DNA of 42,697 nucleotides from DAIMZI01 sp036734025 (GTDB lineage Bacteria > Pseudomonadota > Alphaproteobacteria > Rhizobiales > Rhodomicrobiaceae), in contig DAIMZI010000018.1 in the NCBI GenBank assembly GCA_036734025.1, positions 1-42,697 of the forward strand. The letters run 5' to 3'. The stretch's first letter is position 1; every line of letters begins with the position of its first letter. The position numbers and the translations under genes are program-made. The notes below the pieces were generated by a model. It was not told where the DNA came from, searched no databases, and saw only the letters and a list, made by a program, of their open reading frames with translations. Shown in pieces: positions 24,278-34,032 of this stretch.

Positions 24278-24948
24278 TGTCGAAGCATCAGGGTGCACCT
24301 GCGGGCGATCCGTTGAGCTCCGACAGTTTCGCCAGCTTGTTTGGCGTCAGCGACGACCAGATTGCGCGTCTTGAAATTTACGCGGCCCTGCTTGCCCGAT
24401 GGCAAGGCGCGGTCAATCTTGTCTCGCCCTCGACCCTCGGCGATATCTGGCGGCGTCATTTCGCCGACAGCGCCCAGCTTGTCCGCCACATTGATTCGCC
24501 GGGCGTCTGCGTCGATCTGGGCAGCGGCGCGGGCTTTCCCGGCATGATCATCGCCATGCTCGCCGGCGATCAATCAGGTGGCCCGCAGGTTCATCTCATC
24601 GAAAGCAACGGGCGCAAATGCGCTTTTCTGCGCGAAGTCGCACGCAAGACCGGAACGTCTGTGGAAATACATCAGGCGCGCATTGAAGCAGTCGCGGGGG
24701 CGGGTATTGTCGGTAAGGCAGATGTTGTCGTCGCTCGGGCGCTAGCGCCCCTGGCAGACCTGCTGGCGCTGTCGCAGCCTTTTTTCCGCCGTGGCACACG
24801 GGCCCTGTTTCTCAAGGGACGCAGCGCGGCTAGCGAGGTTGAGCAGGCCGGCAAGTCATGGCGGTTTCGTCACCAGGCGCATCGGAGCGCTACCGATGTC
24901 GAAGGCACGGTTTTGGAAATCTGCTTGGTTGAGCGGCTGGAGGGATAA
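24277..24948 (+). CDS. rsmG: RsmG (GidB), 16S rRNA G527 N7-methyltransferase
   Basis: SAM-dependent methyltransferase acting on G527 of 16S rRNA. 223 residues with NLVSPSTLGDIWRRHFADSAQL, the SAM loop VDLGSGAGFPGMIIAML near residue 78, LIESNGRKCAFLREVARKT and ARALAPLADLLALSQPF. Loss of this family gives low-level streptomycin resistance in other species. Placed between mnmG (1-base overlap) and parA (3-base gap). Confidence 0.95.
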   Translation: MSKHQGAPAGDPLSSDSFASLFGVSDDQIARLEIYAALLARWQGAVNLVSPSTLGDIWRRHFADSAQLVRHIDSPGVCVDLGSGAGFPGMIIAMLAGDQSGGPQVHLIESNGRKCAFLREVARKTGTSVEIHQARIEAVAGAGIVGKADVVVARALAPLADLLALSQPFFRRGTRALFLKGRSAASEVEQAGKSWRFRHQAHRSATDVEGTVLEICLVERLEG

Positions 24949-24951
24949 GCA

Positions 24952-25782
<831 letters not shown>

Positions 25783-25834
25783 AGCATAGATGTCGCGCTT
25801 CCCGGGAAGTGTCCTGTAAAGGAGGGACTACCGA

Positions 25835-26719
25835 ATGACCGAGCAGGTTCCGCCCGCAAATCGTAATCGCCTCGGCAGGGGATTGGCTTCCCTCGTCGGC
25901 GATAATCCCTCGGGTCGCGCGCGCATGCTTGCCGCCGATGGTGAGCAGACCGCTCTGCCCATCGAGAAGATCAAGCCTGGCGGTCTCAATCCGCGCAAGC
26001 ATTTCGGTTCCGACGAGCTGGACGAGCTGGCGACCTCGATCCGTGAAAAAGGCCTGGTTCAACCCATCGTCGTTCGTCCTCACGCCGATGGCGCGCATTA
26101 CGAGATTGTCGCTGGCGAGCGTCGCTGGCGTGCGTCGCAGCGCGCCGGGCTTCATTCGGTGCCAGTAATCATCCGCACGCTCTCCGATCAGGAGGCTCTG
26201 GAGCTTGCGCTCATCGAGAATGTACAGCGCGCGGACCTGAATGCGATCGAGGAGGCGGCCGGCTATCATGAGCTCATAATGCGTTTTGATTATTCCCAGG
26301 AAGAGCTTGGCCAGATTATCGGCAAGAGCCGGAGTCACCTCTCCAACATGCTGCGCCTGTTGAAGCTGCCGGAAGGTGTGCAGAAACTGGTGCGTGAAGG
26401 CGCGCTCAGCGCTGGGCATGCACGCGCGTTGATCGGCCGTGATGATGCCGAAGAAGTGGCGAAGGAAATCGTCGAGAAAGGTCTGAGCGTCCGTGAGGTG
26501 GAGGCCATGTCGCAATTGCGCCGCGAAGCAGGGGCTGGCGGAAAGGTGGCTGGCTCACGCGATGATCCCGACACGCGAGCGTTCGAAAAAAGCCTCGGAG
26601 ATGCGCTCGGGCTTCATGTTTCCCTCCGTCCTGGAGCAGGCGAGAGCGGAGAACTGCGCATTCGCTACCGCACGTTCGAGCAGCTCGACGGCATTCGCTC
26701 GCTGCTCATCAAGGATTAG
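25835..26719 (+). CDS. parB: ParB/Spo0J chromosome partitioning protein
   Basis: parS-binding CTP-switch clamp protein. 294 residues: N-terminal RNRLGRGLASLVGD that contacts ParA, the ParB/Srx CTPase domain with GLNPRKHF, REKGLVQPIVVRP and the catalytic YEIVAGERRWRASQRAG, the helix-turn-helix QIIGKSRSHLSNMLRLLKLP, and a C-terminal dimerisation domain after a flexible linker (REAGAGGKVAGS). An AAAGGAGGG Shine-Dalgarno precedes ATG 25835. Three parS-like sites lie within 9 kb upstream. Confidence 0.97.
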   Translation: MTEQVPPANRNRLGRGLASLVGDNPSGRARMLAADGEQTALPIEKIKPGGLNPRKHFGSDELDELATSIREKGLVQPIVVRPHADGAHYEIVAGERRWRASQRAGLHSVPVIIRTLSDQEALELALIENVQRADLNAIEEAAGYHELIMRFDYSQEELGQIIGKSRSHLSNMLRLLKLPEGVQKLVREGALSAGHARALIGRDDAEEVAKEIVEKGLSVREVEAMSQLRREAGAGGKVAGSRDDPDTRAFEKSLGDALGLHVSLRPGAGESGELRIRYRTFEQLDGIRSLLIKD

Positions 26720-26883
26720 TACGATCTGGGAGCAATCCTGAGCGCCGCACGTGATGAATTATCGCCTTGTCGGGCTGTCTGATACGAAGATGGCAGCCTT
26801 TTGCGGCGAGTGGGATGGGGATCGTTGCCAGGGGCTTCACATATGTTCCAGGAGCAGCCACGCGCGAAAGCCATTTTCCCGGC

Positions 26884-26902
26884 ATCCCACGCACCGTGGG
26901 AT
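26884..26902. terminator. Perfect hairpin between convergent parB and holA
   Basis: ATCCCACG, loop CAC, CGTGGGAT: an 8-bp perfect stem whose right end touches the holA stop codon, at the end of the 182-base parB-holA convergent gap. No T-run follows on either strand, so it is not a canonical intrinsic terminator; it could be a bidirectional RNA end structure. Confidence 0.35.
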
Positions 26903-27942
26903 CATGGTTCGTCTCTTGCCGTGCTGCGGGTTTCGCGCTCCCGACAGAGATCGAGAAGCGCCTGAGTCGCAATCTCCTCATCCATCCCCGTGCTGCTGCG
27001 CATCCTCGCCATCGCCTCCGCTCCGCTCTCGATCATACGCTCCAGCCCGACGAGCGAAATCCTGCGGATATCGGCCTTGATCCGATCGGCCTGGCGAAAA
27101 TGTACGGGCGGGCGCAACTGGCGCAGCGCCGCATCTGCTGAGCGGCCGGACTCGATCGCTGATTTTATCCTGTGCGTGCGGACCAGATAGGCAAGCAGGT
27201 TCGACATCACGGCACTCAATGAGTATCCGCTTGCCACCAGCCTGTCGACCTGACGGATCGCAGCAGCGCCGTGCCCTCGCATGACTGCGGCGATGACATT
27301 ATCCACGTGAAACACCGAAGAGTCGCCCAGTACGGCCTCGACATCATCGATGCTGATCGCGTCTTGACCATGGGCGAATTGCGCAAGCTTGCGCAACTCC
27401 GCGCGGGCCAACCCGTAATCCGAGCCCAGCACGCTCTTGAGCAATTGCCTCACTTCGGCATTTGCGTTCAGCGATGCCTCGGCCAATTCTTCACGGATCA
27501 GATCCTCGATCCCGCCCTGGTCCGGCTCATAGCAAGGACACGCGGCGAGATGATCGGCCTGCTCGAAGATCTTGCGGAGCCGGGCGTCCTTCTTCTGCGC
27601 GCCGACTTCCACGATCAACTTTATAGGCTGCGGAAAAGGCTCTGCGACCGCGTCACCAATAATGGCTGCCGCCCGCGCCCCTGTTCTGGCTCGGATCAGT
27701 TTGCCGCCGCCGAACATTGGCAGCGTCCTCAACTCTACGGCCAGACGGTCTGGATCGTTGGCAAGGTCCTGGTCCGTGAGGGTAATCGTCTCGGATTGCG
27801 TGCTTGCGCCAAGATGCTCGGCCAAACGGCTGATCACCTCAGTGATCACGCCATCATGCGACCCATATACCAGGAAACCGGAAATCTGTTCGGGAGGGCG
27901 TCTGGCATAGCGCATGACGCGACTGGCTGGAATAGCAACCAT
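26902..27942 (-). CDS. holA: HolA, DNA polymerase III delta subunit
   Basis: Clamp-loader wrench subunit that opens the beta clamp. 346 residues: GFLVYGSHDGVITEVISRLAE, LRTLPMFGGGKLIRAR, a middle helical domain, LLKSVLGSDYGLARAELRKLAQFA and a C-terminal domain with SAVMSNLLAYLVRTHRIKSA. ATG 27942 is used; a TTG four codons upstream is possible. Follows lptE by about 40 bases in the leuS-lptE-holA order typical of the class. Confidence 0.93.
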   Translation of the reverse strand: MVAIPASRVMRYARRPPEQISGFLVYGSHDGVITEVISRLAEHLGASTQSETITLTDQDLANDPDRLAVELRTLPMFGGGKLIRARTGARAAAIIGDAVAEPFPQPIKLIVEVGAQKKDARLRKIFEQADHLAACPCYEPDQGGIEDLIREELAEASLNANAEVRQLLKSVLGSDYGLARAELRKLAQFAHGQDAISIDDVEAVLGDSSVFHVDNVIAAVMRGHGAAAIRQVDRLVASGYSLSAVMSNLLAYLVRTHRIKSAIESGRSADAALRQLRPPVHFRQADRIKADIRRISLVGLERMIESGAEAMARMRSSTGMDEEIATQALLDLCRERETRSTARDEP

Positions 27943-27981
27943 CAATGACCGCAATGTCTGCAGACCGCAGTCACCGATTTT

Positions 27982-28521
27982 TCAGACTTGTTGTGACAGT
28001 GCGGCCGCAATTCGGGTCTGAATATCATTCGCTACCGATCTGGCTGCCCGGTTTTCGGCATCACGGCGGGCGCGAATATCGGCGTAGATGGATTCCAGAT
28101 TGTCAAATGCGGCCCGGCCAAGACTGTTGCCTTCCATCAGCACCGTCTCGTCGGAAACTCGGATCAGCTTGAACGCGGCCACGATTTCGTAGGCCCGTCC
28201 TTCGGATTGACCCTTCTGCGTGACGAAAACGTCCTTTACGGATTCGCGGATCGCGATTTCCAGGCGATAATCGGCATAACTGGTATCGCCGCCACCCGTG
28301 GTGCTGAAGATGAGTTCATTGCGGATGCGCTGGCCGACACGACCCGGTATCGGGACCACGGTCACGCGGCGCATGACGTCGCTCAGCTGAACTCCGGTCG
28401 ATGTCGTCCCGTAGAGAGGCTGGAAACCGCATCCCGAGGCCAGCAATCCGACGATTGCAAGCCCAAATAGCGCGAGCACTGAACGTGATCTGCCTGGGTG
28501 CACTTCTGTCTCCGATTTCAT
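27982..28521 (-). CDS. lptE: LptE, LPS-assembly lipoprotein
   Basis: Outer-membrane lipoprotein that plugs LptD during LPS insertion. 179 residues; a signal peptide with lipobox LLASGC (Cys about residue 31) followed by GFQPLYG, the usual family start after the lipid-bearing Cys. The rest (VVPIPGRVGQRIRNELIF, YRLEIAIRES) fits the LptE fold. Its ATG overlaps the leuS stop (ATGA). This N-terminus makes the call fairly firm although LptE sequences are weakly conserved. Confidence 0.9.
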   Translation of the reverse strand: MKSETEVHPGRSRSVLALFGLAIVGLLASGCGFQPLYGTTSTGVQLSDVMRRVTVVPIPGRVGQRIRNELIFSTTGGGDTSYADYRLEIAIRESVKDVFVTQKGQSEGRAYEIVAAFKLIRVSDETVLMEGNSLGRAAFDNLESIYADIRARRDAENRAARSVANDIQTRIAAALSQQV

Positions 28522-31124
28522 GCCACGACATTGACGATACGTTGGGGCACAACAATGACGCGTTTAATCTCGCGTTCGCCAATGGCCCGAAGGACACTGT
28601 CGAGTTGCAACGCCGCAGCTTCGATGTCTTCTTTCGACGTATCTCGAGCGATAGTCAATTCATCGCGCCTTTTCCCATTCACCTGTACGGCAATCGTCAC
28701 CAATTCGTCAATCAACAAGCCGGGTTGAGCCACGGGCCATGGGTGATTTACCAATAGAGTGTGGTAGCCGAGCCGCGCCCAGCACTCCTCGCCCAGATGC
28801 GGAATGATTGGCGCTGACAACTGAACGATCGCCTCCAGCGCTTCTCGCATTGCCCAGGCAAGTCCCTCGTCATGCTTGAGCTTCTCCTGCGGCGCGACCG
28901 CGATCCGATTGGACAGGTCATAAATCTGGGCGATCGCGCGGTTGAAGCGCAGCGCCTCCAGATCATGCGTCACCGCCTGAATGGAGCGATGCGTGGCACG
29001 CCGCAACTCCTGCGCGGCGGCGCCCAATTCGCATGTCATAGCCTGCCCGGGTGGCGGCAGATCATCGGCCGTGTCGTTGACCAGCCGCCAGAGCTTCTGC
29101 ATGAACCGCCAGGCACCCTCCACGCCGGCATCGGTCCACATGACATCGCGCTCGGGCGGGCTGTCGGACAGCATGAACCAGCGCGCGGTGTCCGCGCCAT
29201 AGCCGGCTATGATCTGCGATGGATCCACGGTGTTGCGCTTGGATTTCGACATCTTTTCGGCCGGGCCGATGAGAACCGGCATGCCGGTCTCCCGATCCAC
29301 TGCCGTGCGTCCGTTCTGGTGCTCTTCGATGCGCACCTCCTCCGGGCTCAGCCATTCGCCGTTCCGATTCCTGTAGGTCTCATGAACGATCATCCCCTGG
29401 GTGAACAGGCCGGAAAAAGGTTCCTTGATCTTCAGATAGCCCAGATCATGCATGGCGCGCGTGAAGAAGCGTGCATAGAGCAGATGCAGGATCGCATGCT
29501 CGACCCCACCGATATACTGATCGACCGGCAACCAGCGATCAGCGGCGTCCCTGTCTACCGGCGCATCGGCATGCGGCGAACAGAAGCGTATGAAATACCA
29601 GGACGAGTCGACGAACGTATCCAGCGTGTCGGTCTCGCGTTCAGCGTTGCCGCCGCAGTTCGGACATGTCGTCTGCTTCCACTCGGCATGCCGGCTCAGC
29701 GGATTGCCCATTTTGTCGAAGCTGACATCATCCGGCAGAATGATCGGAAGATTTTCCTCCCGCTCGGGCACGATCCCACATTCGGGACAATGGATCATTG
29801 GAATGGGGCAGCCCCAATAGCGCTGGCGCGACACACCCCAGTCGCGAAGTCGGAACCTGGTTTGCCGCTGGCCGATGCCCCGCGCTTCGATCCGCTCCGC
29901 CACCTTCGCCTTGGCATCATCGATGCTCAGCCCGTTGAGAAAAGCCGAATTGATGATGCGCCCCGGCCCGGTATAGGGTTCATCACCAATCTTAAATGTC
30001 GCGGCATCTTCGCCATCGGGCAGCACCACGGGCTTGACCTTGAGCTTGTATTTGCGGGCGAAGTCGAGATCGCGCTGATCATGCGCAGGACAGCCGAAGA
30101 TGGCCCCGGTGCCAAAGTCCATCAGCACGAAGTTCGCCACATAAACGGGCAGCATCCGGTTGGCGCGAAACGGATGTTGCGCTTTCAGCCCGGTATCGAA
30201 GCCTTTCTTCTCGGCACGCTCAAGAGCTTCCGCGCTGGTGCCCATCCGCCGGCAATCTTCGATGAAGGTTTGCAGGGCTGCATTCTTCCTCGCAAGCTTC
30301 TGCGCCAGCGGGTGTTCGGGCGAGATCGCGCAAAAGCTGGCGCCGAAGATCGTGTCCGGCCGTGTCGTATATACCTCAAGCACGGCGTCGCGCTTGCTCA
30401 GCTTGTCGCCGCTCAGGGCAAACCGGATCGACAGGCCCTCGGACTTGCCAATCCAGTTCTTCTGCATGATGCGCACTTTTTCGGGCCATTGGTTCAGCGT
30501 ATCCAGCGCACTCAGCAGTTCATCGGCATAGGCCGTTATCTTCAGGAACCATTGCGGCATCTCGCGCTGCTCGACCAGCGCGCCGGAGCGCCATCCCCTG
30601 CCGTCGATCACCTGCTCGTTGGCCAGCACGGTCTGGTCGACCGGGTCCCAGTTCACCTTGCTCTTCTTGCGAAACACCAGGCCCTTGCGGAAGAATTCGA
30701 GGAAAAGCTTCTGCTGCTGATGGTAATAGGTTGGGTCGCAAGTTGCGAACTCACGCTCCCAATCCAGCGAGAAGCCCATTTCCTGGAGTTGGGCGCGCAT
30801 GGTGGCGATATTTTCATATGTCCATGTCTTGGGATTGATGCCCCGCGCGATCGCCGCGTTCTCCGCCGGCATGCCGAAGGCGTCCCAGCCCATGGGGTGG
30901 AGGACATCGTAGCCTTGCGCCCGCTTGAATCGCGCAACGACATCGCCCATCGTGTAATTCCGTGTGTGCCCGACATGAATGCGCCCCGACGGATACGGGA
31001 ACATTTCAAGAACATAATATTTCGGCCTGTCGCTGTTTTCCGGTGTCCGGAAGACGCCTTTATCGTCCCAGGTCTTGCGCCAGAATTTCTCGCGCTCGGG
31101 CGCGTTGTAACGTTCGCTTGCCAT
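28518..31124 (-). CDS. leuS: LeuS, leucyl-tRNA synthetase
   Basis: Class I aminoacyl-tRNA synthetase charging tRNA-Leu. 868 residues: MFPYPSGRIHVGHTRNYTMGD (HIGH motif as HVGH), a zinc-type insertion with CPECGIVPERE and CPNCGGNAE, the editing domain (VYTTRPDTIFGASF, GCPAHDQRD), YIGGVEHAILHLLYARF, and EKMSKSKRNTVDP (KMSKS) near residue 630. Normal bacterial length. First gene of leuS-lptE-holA. Confidence 0.97.
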   Translation of the reverse strand: MASERYNAPEREKFWRKTWDDKGVFRTPENSDRPKYYVLEMFPYPSGRIHVGHTRNYTMGDVVARFKRAQGYDVLHPMGWDAFGMPAENAAIARGINPKTWTYENIATMRAQLQEMGFSLDWEREFATCDPTYYHQQQKLFLEFFRKGLVFRKKSKVNWDPVDQTVLANEQVIDGRGWRSGALVEQREMPQWFLKITAYADELLSALDTLNQWPEKVRIMQKNWIGKSEGLSIRFALSGDKLSKRDAVLEVYTTRPDTIFGASFCAISPEHPLAQKLARKNAALQTFIEDCRRMGTSAEALERAEKKGFDTGLKAQHPFRANRMLPVYVANFVLMDFGTGAIFGCPAHDQRDLDFARKYKLKVKPVVLPDGEDAATFKIGDEPYTGPGRIINSAFLNGLSIDDAKAKVAERIEARGIGQRQTRFRLRDWGVSRQRYWGCPIPMIHCPECGIVPEREENLPIILPDDVSFDKMGNPLSRHAEWKQTTCPNCGGNAERETDTLDTFVDSSWYFIRFCSPHADAPVDRDAADRWLPVDQYIGGVEHAILHLLYARFFTRAMHDLGYLKIKEPFSGLFTQGMIVHETYRNRNGEWLSPEEVRIEEHQNGRTAVDRETGMPVLIGPAEKMSKSKRNTVDPSQIIAGYGADTARWFMLSDSPPERDVMWTDAGVEGAWRFMQKLWRLVNDTADDLPPPGQAMTCELGAAAQELRRATHRSIQAVTHDLEALRFNRAIAQIYDLSNRIAVAPQEKLKHDEGLAWAMREALEAIVQLSAPIIPHLGEECWARLGYHTLLVNHPWPVAQPGLLIDELVTIAVQVNGKRRDELTIARDTSKEDIEAAALQLDSVLRAIGEREIKRVIVVPQRIVNVVA

Positions 31125-31408
31125 GGCTGAACGGCGTCTCTTTCTGAGGATCCAGCTATTTCCAGGTGCTAATTATTCGCGGGGATTTGAGAGGAAAGCG
31201 CCGCTGCGGTCAAGTGCGAACGGGGCGGCTGAGGGTACAGTACCCAGTCGGGGACTGACGTAGGATGCCGCGCGGTCATCCTTTGGCGCGGCGCTGGCGT
31301 AGTATAGGCTTGGATGATAAATCGCGCCCCTGAGCGATCGCCGTTTTGGCGCAGGCATATGACCTGAAGCTTGATGATGGCGGTCCAGAACCAGCCGGAG
31401 GATTCGGA

Positions 31409-32089
31409 TTGGTAGACGACATAACCGCGACAATGGCTGCGGAGCGCCTCAGCGAGGTCGTGAGCAATATTGCCATGGCCGCTGAGGTGGCGGGGCGTGA
31501 AGGTTCCGAGGTGACCCTGGTCGCTGTTACCAAGACGTTCGAGGCGCCGGCGATCATTCCGGTGATAGAGGCCGGCCATCGGGTATTTGGCGAAAACCGC
31601 GTTCAGGAGGCCAGGGCGAAGTGGCCGGCGCTGCGCGAGACATGGCCCGATCTCGAGCTGCACCTCATCGGGCCGCTGCAATCGAACAAGGCGCGCGACG
31701 CCGTAGCGCTGTTTGATGTCATCCACACCGTGGACCGACCGAAGATCGCTTCGGCCCTCGCTGCCGAAATAGCCAGAGCCGGACGCTCACCACGTCTCAT
31801 GATACAGGTCAATACCGGCGCGGAGCCGCAAAAGGCCGGGGTGATGCCGGACGAGGCCATAGCCTTCTACCTCCATTGCCGTGAGGAACTGGGGCTGAAG
31901 ATCGACGGGCTGATGTGCATTCCGCCGGTGACGGATGATCCGGAGCCGCATTTCTCCCGGCTGGCTCAATTGGCGCATGAGGCTGGACTGCGCGGGCTGA
32001 GCATGGGAATGAGTGGGGATTATGAGCTCGCAATTCGCCATGGCGCGACCCATGTCAGAGTGGGGTCGGCGATCTTCGGCAAACGGTGA
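31409..32089 (+). CDS. YggS/PROSC family pyridoxal-phosphate-binding protein
   Basis: PLP homeostasis protein with an alanine-racemase-like barrel. 226 residues: VTLVAVTKTFEAPAIIPVIEAG (PLP Lys), VFGENRVQEARAKW, LHLIGPLQSNKARDAV, LMIQVNTGAEPQKAGV, LMCIPPV, LSMGMSGDYELAIRHGATHVRVGSAIFG. TTG 31409 is preferred because GGAGG lies 7 bases upstream; ATG 31433 lacks a site. The 284 bases back to leuS (31125-31408) carry no gene; I saw no convincing promoter there. Confidence 0.93.
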   Translation: MVDDITATMAAERLSEVVSNIAMAAEVAGREGSEVTLVAVTKTFEAPAIIPVIEAGHRVFGENRVQEARAKWPALRETWPDLELHLIGPLQSNKARDAVALFDVIHTVDRPKIASALAAEIARAGRSPRLMIQVNTGAEPQKAGVMPDEAIAFYLHCREELGLKIDGLMCIPPVTDDPEPHFSRLAQLAHEAGLRGLSMGMSGDYELAIRHGATHVRVGSAIFGKR

Positions 32090-32093
32090 GCGC

Positions 32094-32615
32094 ATGTTCT
32101 TTGGTCGCAGGGCAAAGCGGGAAGATGCCATGACAAGTATCTCGGCTGATGAATTCCGCGCCCTGTTCGGCCTGTGGCCTACGGGGGTTTCCATCGTGAC
32201 CACGCGAGATCTCGCGGGGCGGCATTTCGGGCTCACCATGAACAGCATTACATCAGTTTCGCTGGAGCCGCCGCTTCTGCTCGTTTGTCTCGCGAATGAG
32301 TCAGAAACGCTGGATGCGATATGCGACAGCCGCATGTTCTGCATCAACCTGCTGGCAAGCGATCAGGAAGACCTGTCCCGGCGCTTTGCGCACCGCAGTG
32401 CCGACAAGTTTCAAGGTGTGAGCTTCAGCAACGGTCACCTCGGTGCGCCGATCCTTGATGGGGTGCTTGGCGCGATGGAATGCCGCGTTCGGGATATTTT
32501 CCCCGGCGGTGATCACAGGATCGTAGTCGGCCAGTGTATTCACGGCGAAAAATTCAATGACGATGCTGCGCCGCTCGTTTTTGTGCGCAGCCGGTATGGC
32601 GCGGCGCTGGCCTGA
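32094..32615 (+). CDS. Flavin reductase domain protein
   Basis: FMN-binding split-barrel protein of the flavin reductase (HpaC/NtaB-like) family that reduces free flavin with NAD(P)H, often for a partner monooxygenase. 173 residues: LFGLWPTGVSIVTTRDLAG, GLTMNSITSVSLEPPLLLVCL, FCINLLASDQEDLSRRFA and the C-terminal DHRIVVGQC. Starts 4 bases after the yggS stop; ATG 32130 has a better ribosome-binding site (GGGAAG). No monooxygenase is adjacent. RibBA, which makes flavin precursor, converges 15 bases downstream. Confidence 0.9.
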   Translation: MFFGRRAKREDAMTSISADEFRALFGLWPTGVSIVTTRDLAGRHFGLTMNSITSVSLEPPLLLVCLANESETLDAICDSRMFCINLLASDQEDLSRRFAHRSADKFQGVSFSNGHLGAPILDGVLGAMECRVRDIFPGGDHRIVVGQCIHGEKFNDDAAPLVFVRSRYGAALA

Positions 32616-32630
32616 ACCAGGGTTCCGCGC

Positions 32631-33866
32631 TCAGCCCTTTTCGCCCTGGACCAGCCGCGGTCCGGCATCCGGCGGCAGGGCATGGCCCATCTTGTCGCGT
32701 TTGGCGCGCAGATAATTGACTATTTCCGGACGGTTCGGCCCGGTTATCGGGATCTGGTCCGCCACCTCCAGCTCATAGCCATAAAAGATGAATGCATCGG
32801 TCTTCTTGGGATTGTTGGTGAGCAGGCGGATTTTCGAAAGGCCCAGATCCTTTATGATCTGGATGCCGACGCCGTAATCGCGCGTGTCGGCGCGATGGCC
32901 GAGCGCCAGATTGGCCTCCACGGTATCCATGCCCCTGTCCTGCAGCTCATAGGCCTTGATCTTTTCGAGCAAACCTATGCCGCGGCCTTCCTGGGGCAGA
33001 TAAACAATCGCCCCGGTACCTTCCTCTGCGATTTTCGACATGGACAGATGAAGCTGGTCGCCGCAATCACAGCGCAGGCTTTCCAGCACATCGCCGGTGA
33101 AGCAGGACGAGTGCATGCGCACCAGCGGCGCATCGACGCTGCGCAGATCGCCCTTGACCAGCGCAATGGGCTGCTCGCCGCTGTGGATCACGTTATAGCC
33201 GATCAGTTTGAACATGCCGTAATGGGTGGGCAGGTCGGCTTCGGCCACCCGCTCGACGCAGCGTTCGTGGCGATATCTGTAGCGGATGAGATCGGCGATG
33301 GTGATGAACGGAAGCTTGTGGCGCTCGGCGATTTCGGCCAGCCGGTCGCGCCGCGCCATGGTGCCGTCTTCATTCAGGATCTCGATCAGCACGCCGACGG
33401 GTGTCAGGCCGGCCAGCCGCGCCAGATCGACCGAGGCCTCGGTGTGACCCGCGCGCTTGAGCACGCCACCTTCGCGGGCAACGATGGGAAACACATGGCC
33501 CGGGCGGGCGAAATCGCTTGCGCGCGCGTTCGGGTCGGCCAGCGCCACGGTGGTGGCTGCGCGCTCCTGCGCGGACACGCCGGTGTGAGTGGATTTGTGG
33601 TCGACCGATACGGTGAAGGCGGTGCTTTGCAGGGCCGTGCTGGTCTTGGCGGCCGGGCCCAGATCGAGCCGGTTGGCCCACTCCTCCGTCATCGTGACGC
33701 AGTAAAGCCCGCGCCCCTGGAGCATGAAATTGACCTTCTCCGGCGTGACCGTCTGGGCAGCGCATACAAAATCGCCTTCATTCTCGCGGTCTTCATCATC
33801 AACGACGATGATCACGCTGCCGTCGCGGACGGCCTGGATAGCATCTTCGACACGTGAGAATTTCAT
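32631..33866 (-). CDS. ribBA: RibBA, dihydroxybutanone phosphate synthase / GTP cyclohydrolase II
   Basis: Fused enzyme making both riboflavin precursors. The N-terminal DHBP synthase half (1-200) shows VDDEDRENEGDFVCAA, RPGHVFPIVAREGGVLKRAGHTEA and DGTMARRD. The C-terminal half (205-400) has the zinc Cys pattern HSSCFTGDVLESLRCDCGDQL, PQEGRGIGLLEKIKAYELQD and LLTNNPKK, so GTP cyclohydrolase II looks active. 411 residues, typical. The 166-base upstream gap did not show a recognisable FMN riboswitch on reading. Confidence 0.95.
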   Translation of the reverse strand: MKFSRVEDAIQAVRDGSVIIVVDDEDRENEGDFVCAAQTVTPEKVNFMLQGRGLYCVTMTEEWANRLDLGPAAKTSTALQSTAFTVSVDHKSTHTGVSAQERAATTVALADPNARASDFARPGHVFPIVAREGGVLKRAGHTEASVDLARLAGLTPVGVLIEILNEDGTMARRDRLAEIAERHKLPFITIADLIRYRYRHERCVERVAEADLPTHYGMFKLIGYNVIHSGEQPIALVKGDLRSVDAPLVRMHSSCFTGDVLESLRCDCGDQLHLSMSKIAEEGTGAIVYLPQEGRGIGLLEKIKAYELQDRGMDTVEANLALGHRADTRDYGVGIQIIKDLGLSKIRLLTNNPKKTDAFIFYGYELEVADQIPITGPNRPEIVNYLRAKRDKMGHALPPDAGPRLVQGEKG

Positions 33867-33973
33867 GGCGTTTCCGATTGCTGCTGGTATCTACGGTTAC
33901 ATTCGATCTGCCAGATATATGCTCATTGCGTAAAGAATTACAGCGCCAACGAGGCGTCAGCTACATCATGATG

Positions 33974-34001
33974 AAAAAAGGCCGCACCTTCCGGCGCGGC
34001 C
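33974..34001 (-). terminator. Intrinsic terminator of hppA
   Basis: On the minus strand GGCCGCGCC, loop GGAA, GGTGCGGCC and then TTTTTT: a 9-bp GC-rich stem with one G-U pair, a tetraloop and a T-run. It begins 32 bases after the hppA stop. Clearest intrinsic terminator in the window. Confidence 0.9.
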
Positions 34002-34032
34002 CATCTCAGGTCACAGCCAAGCGCAGCAGGCC

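Noticed and set aside
28872..31130. 752-residue plus-strand frame across leuS
   Set aside because: Complete shadow of leuS on the opposite strand; long only because of high GC. No recognisable domain.
31169..31726. Minus-strand frame between leuS and yggS
   Set aside because: Antisense to yggS; no family signature, and its codons follow the GC3 shadow of the real gene.
33867..34032. Possible FMN riboswitch upstream of ribBA
   Set aside because: The conserved RFN element blocks were not found on the minus strand; the only structured part is the hppA terminator.
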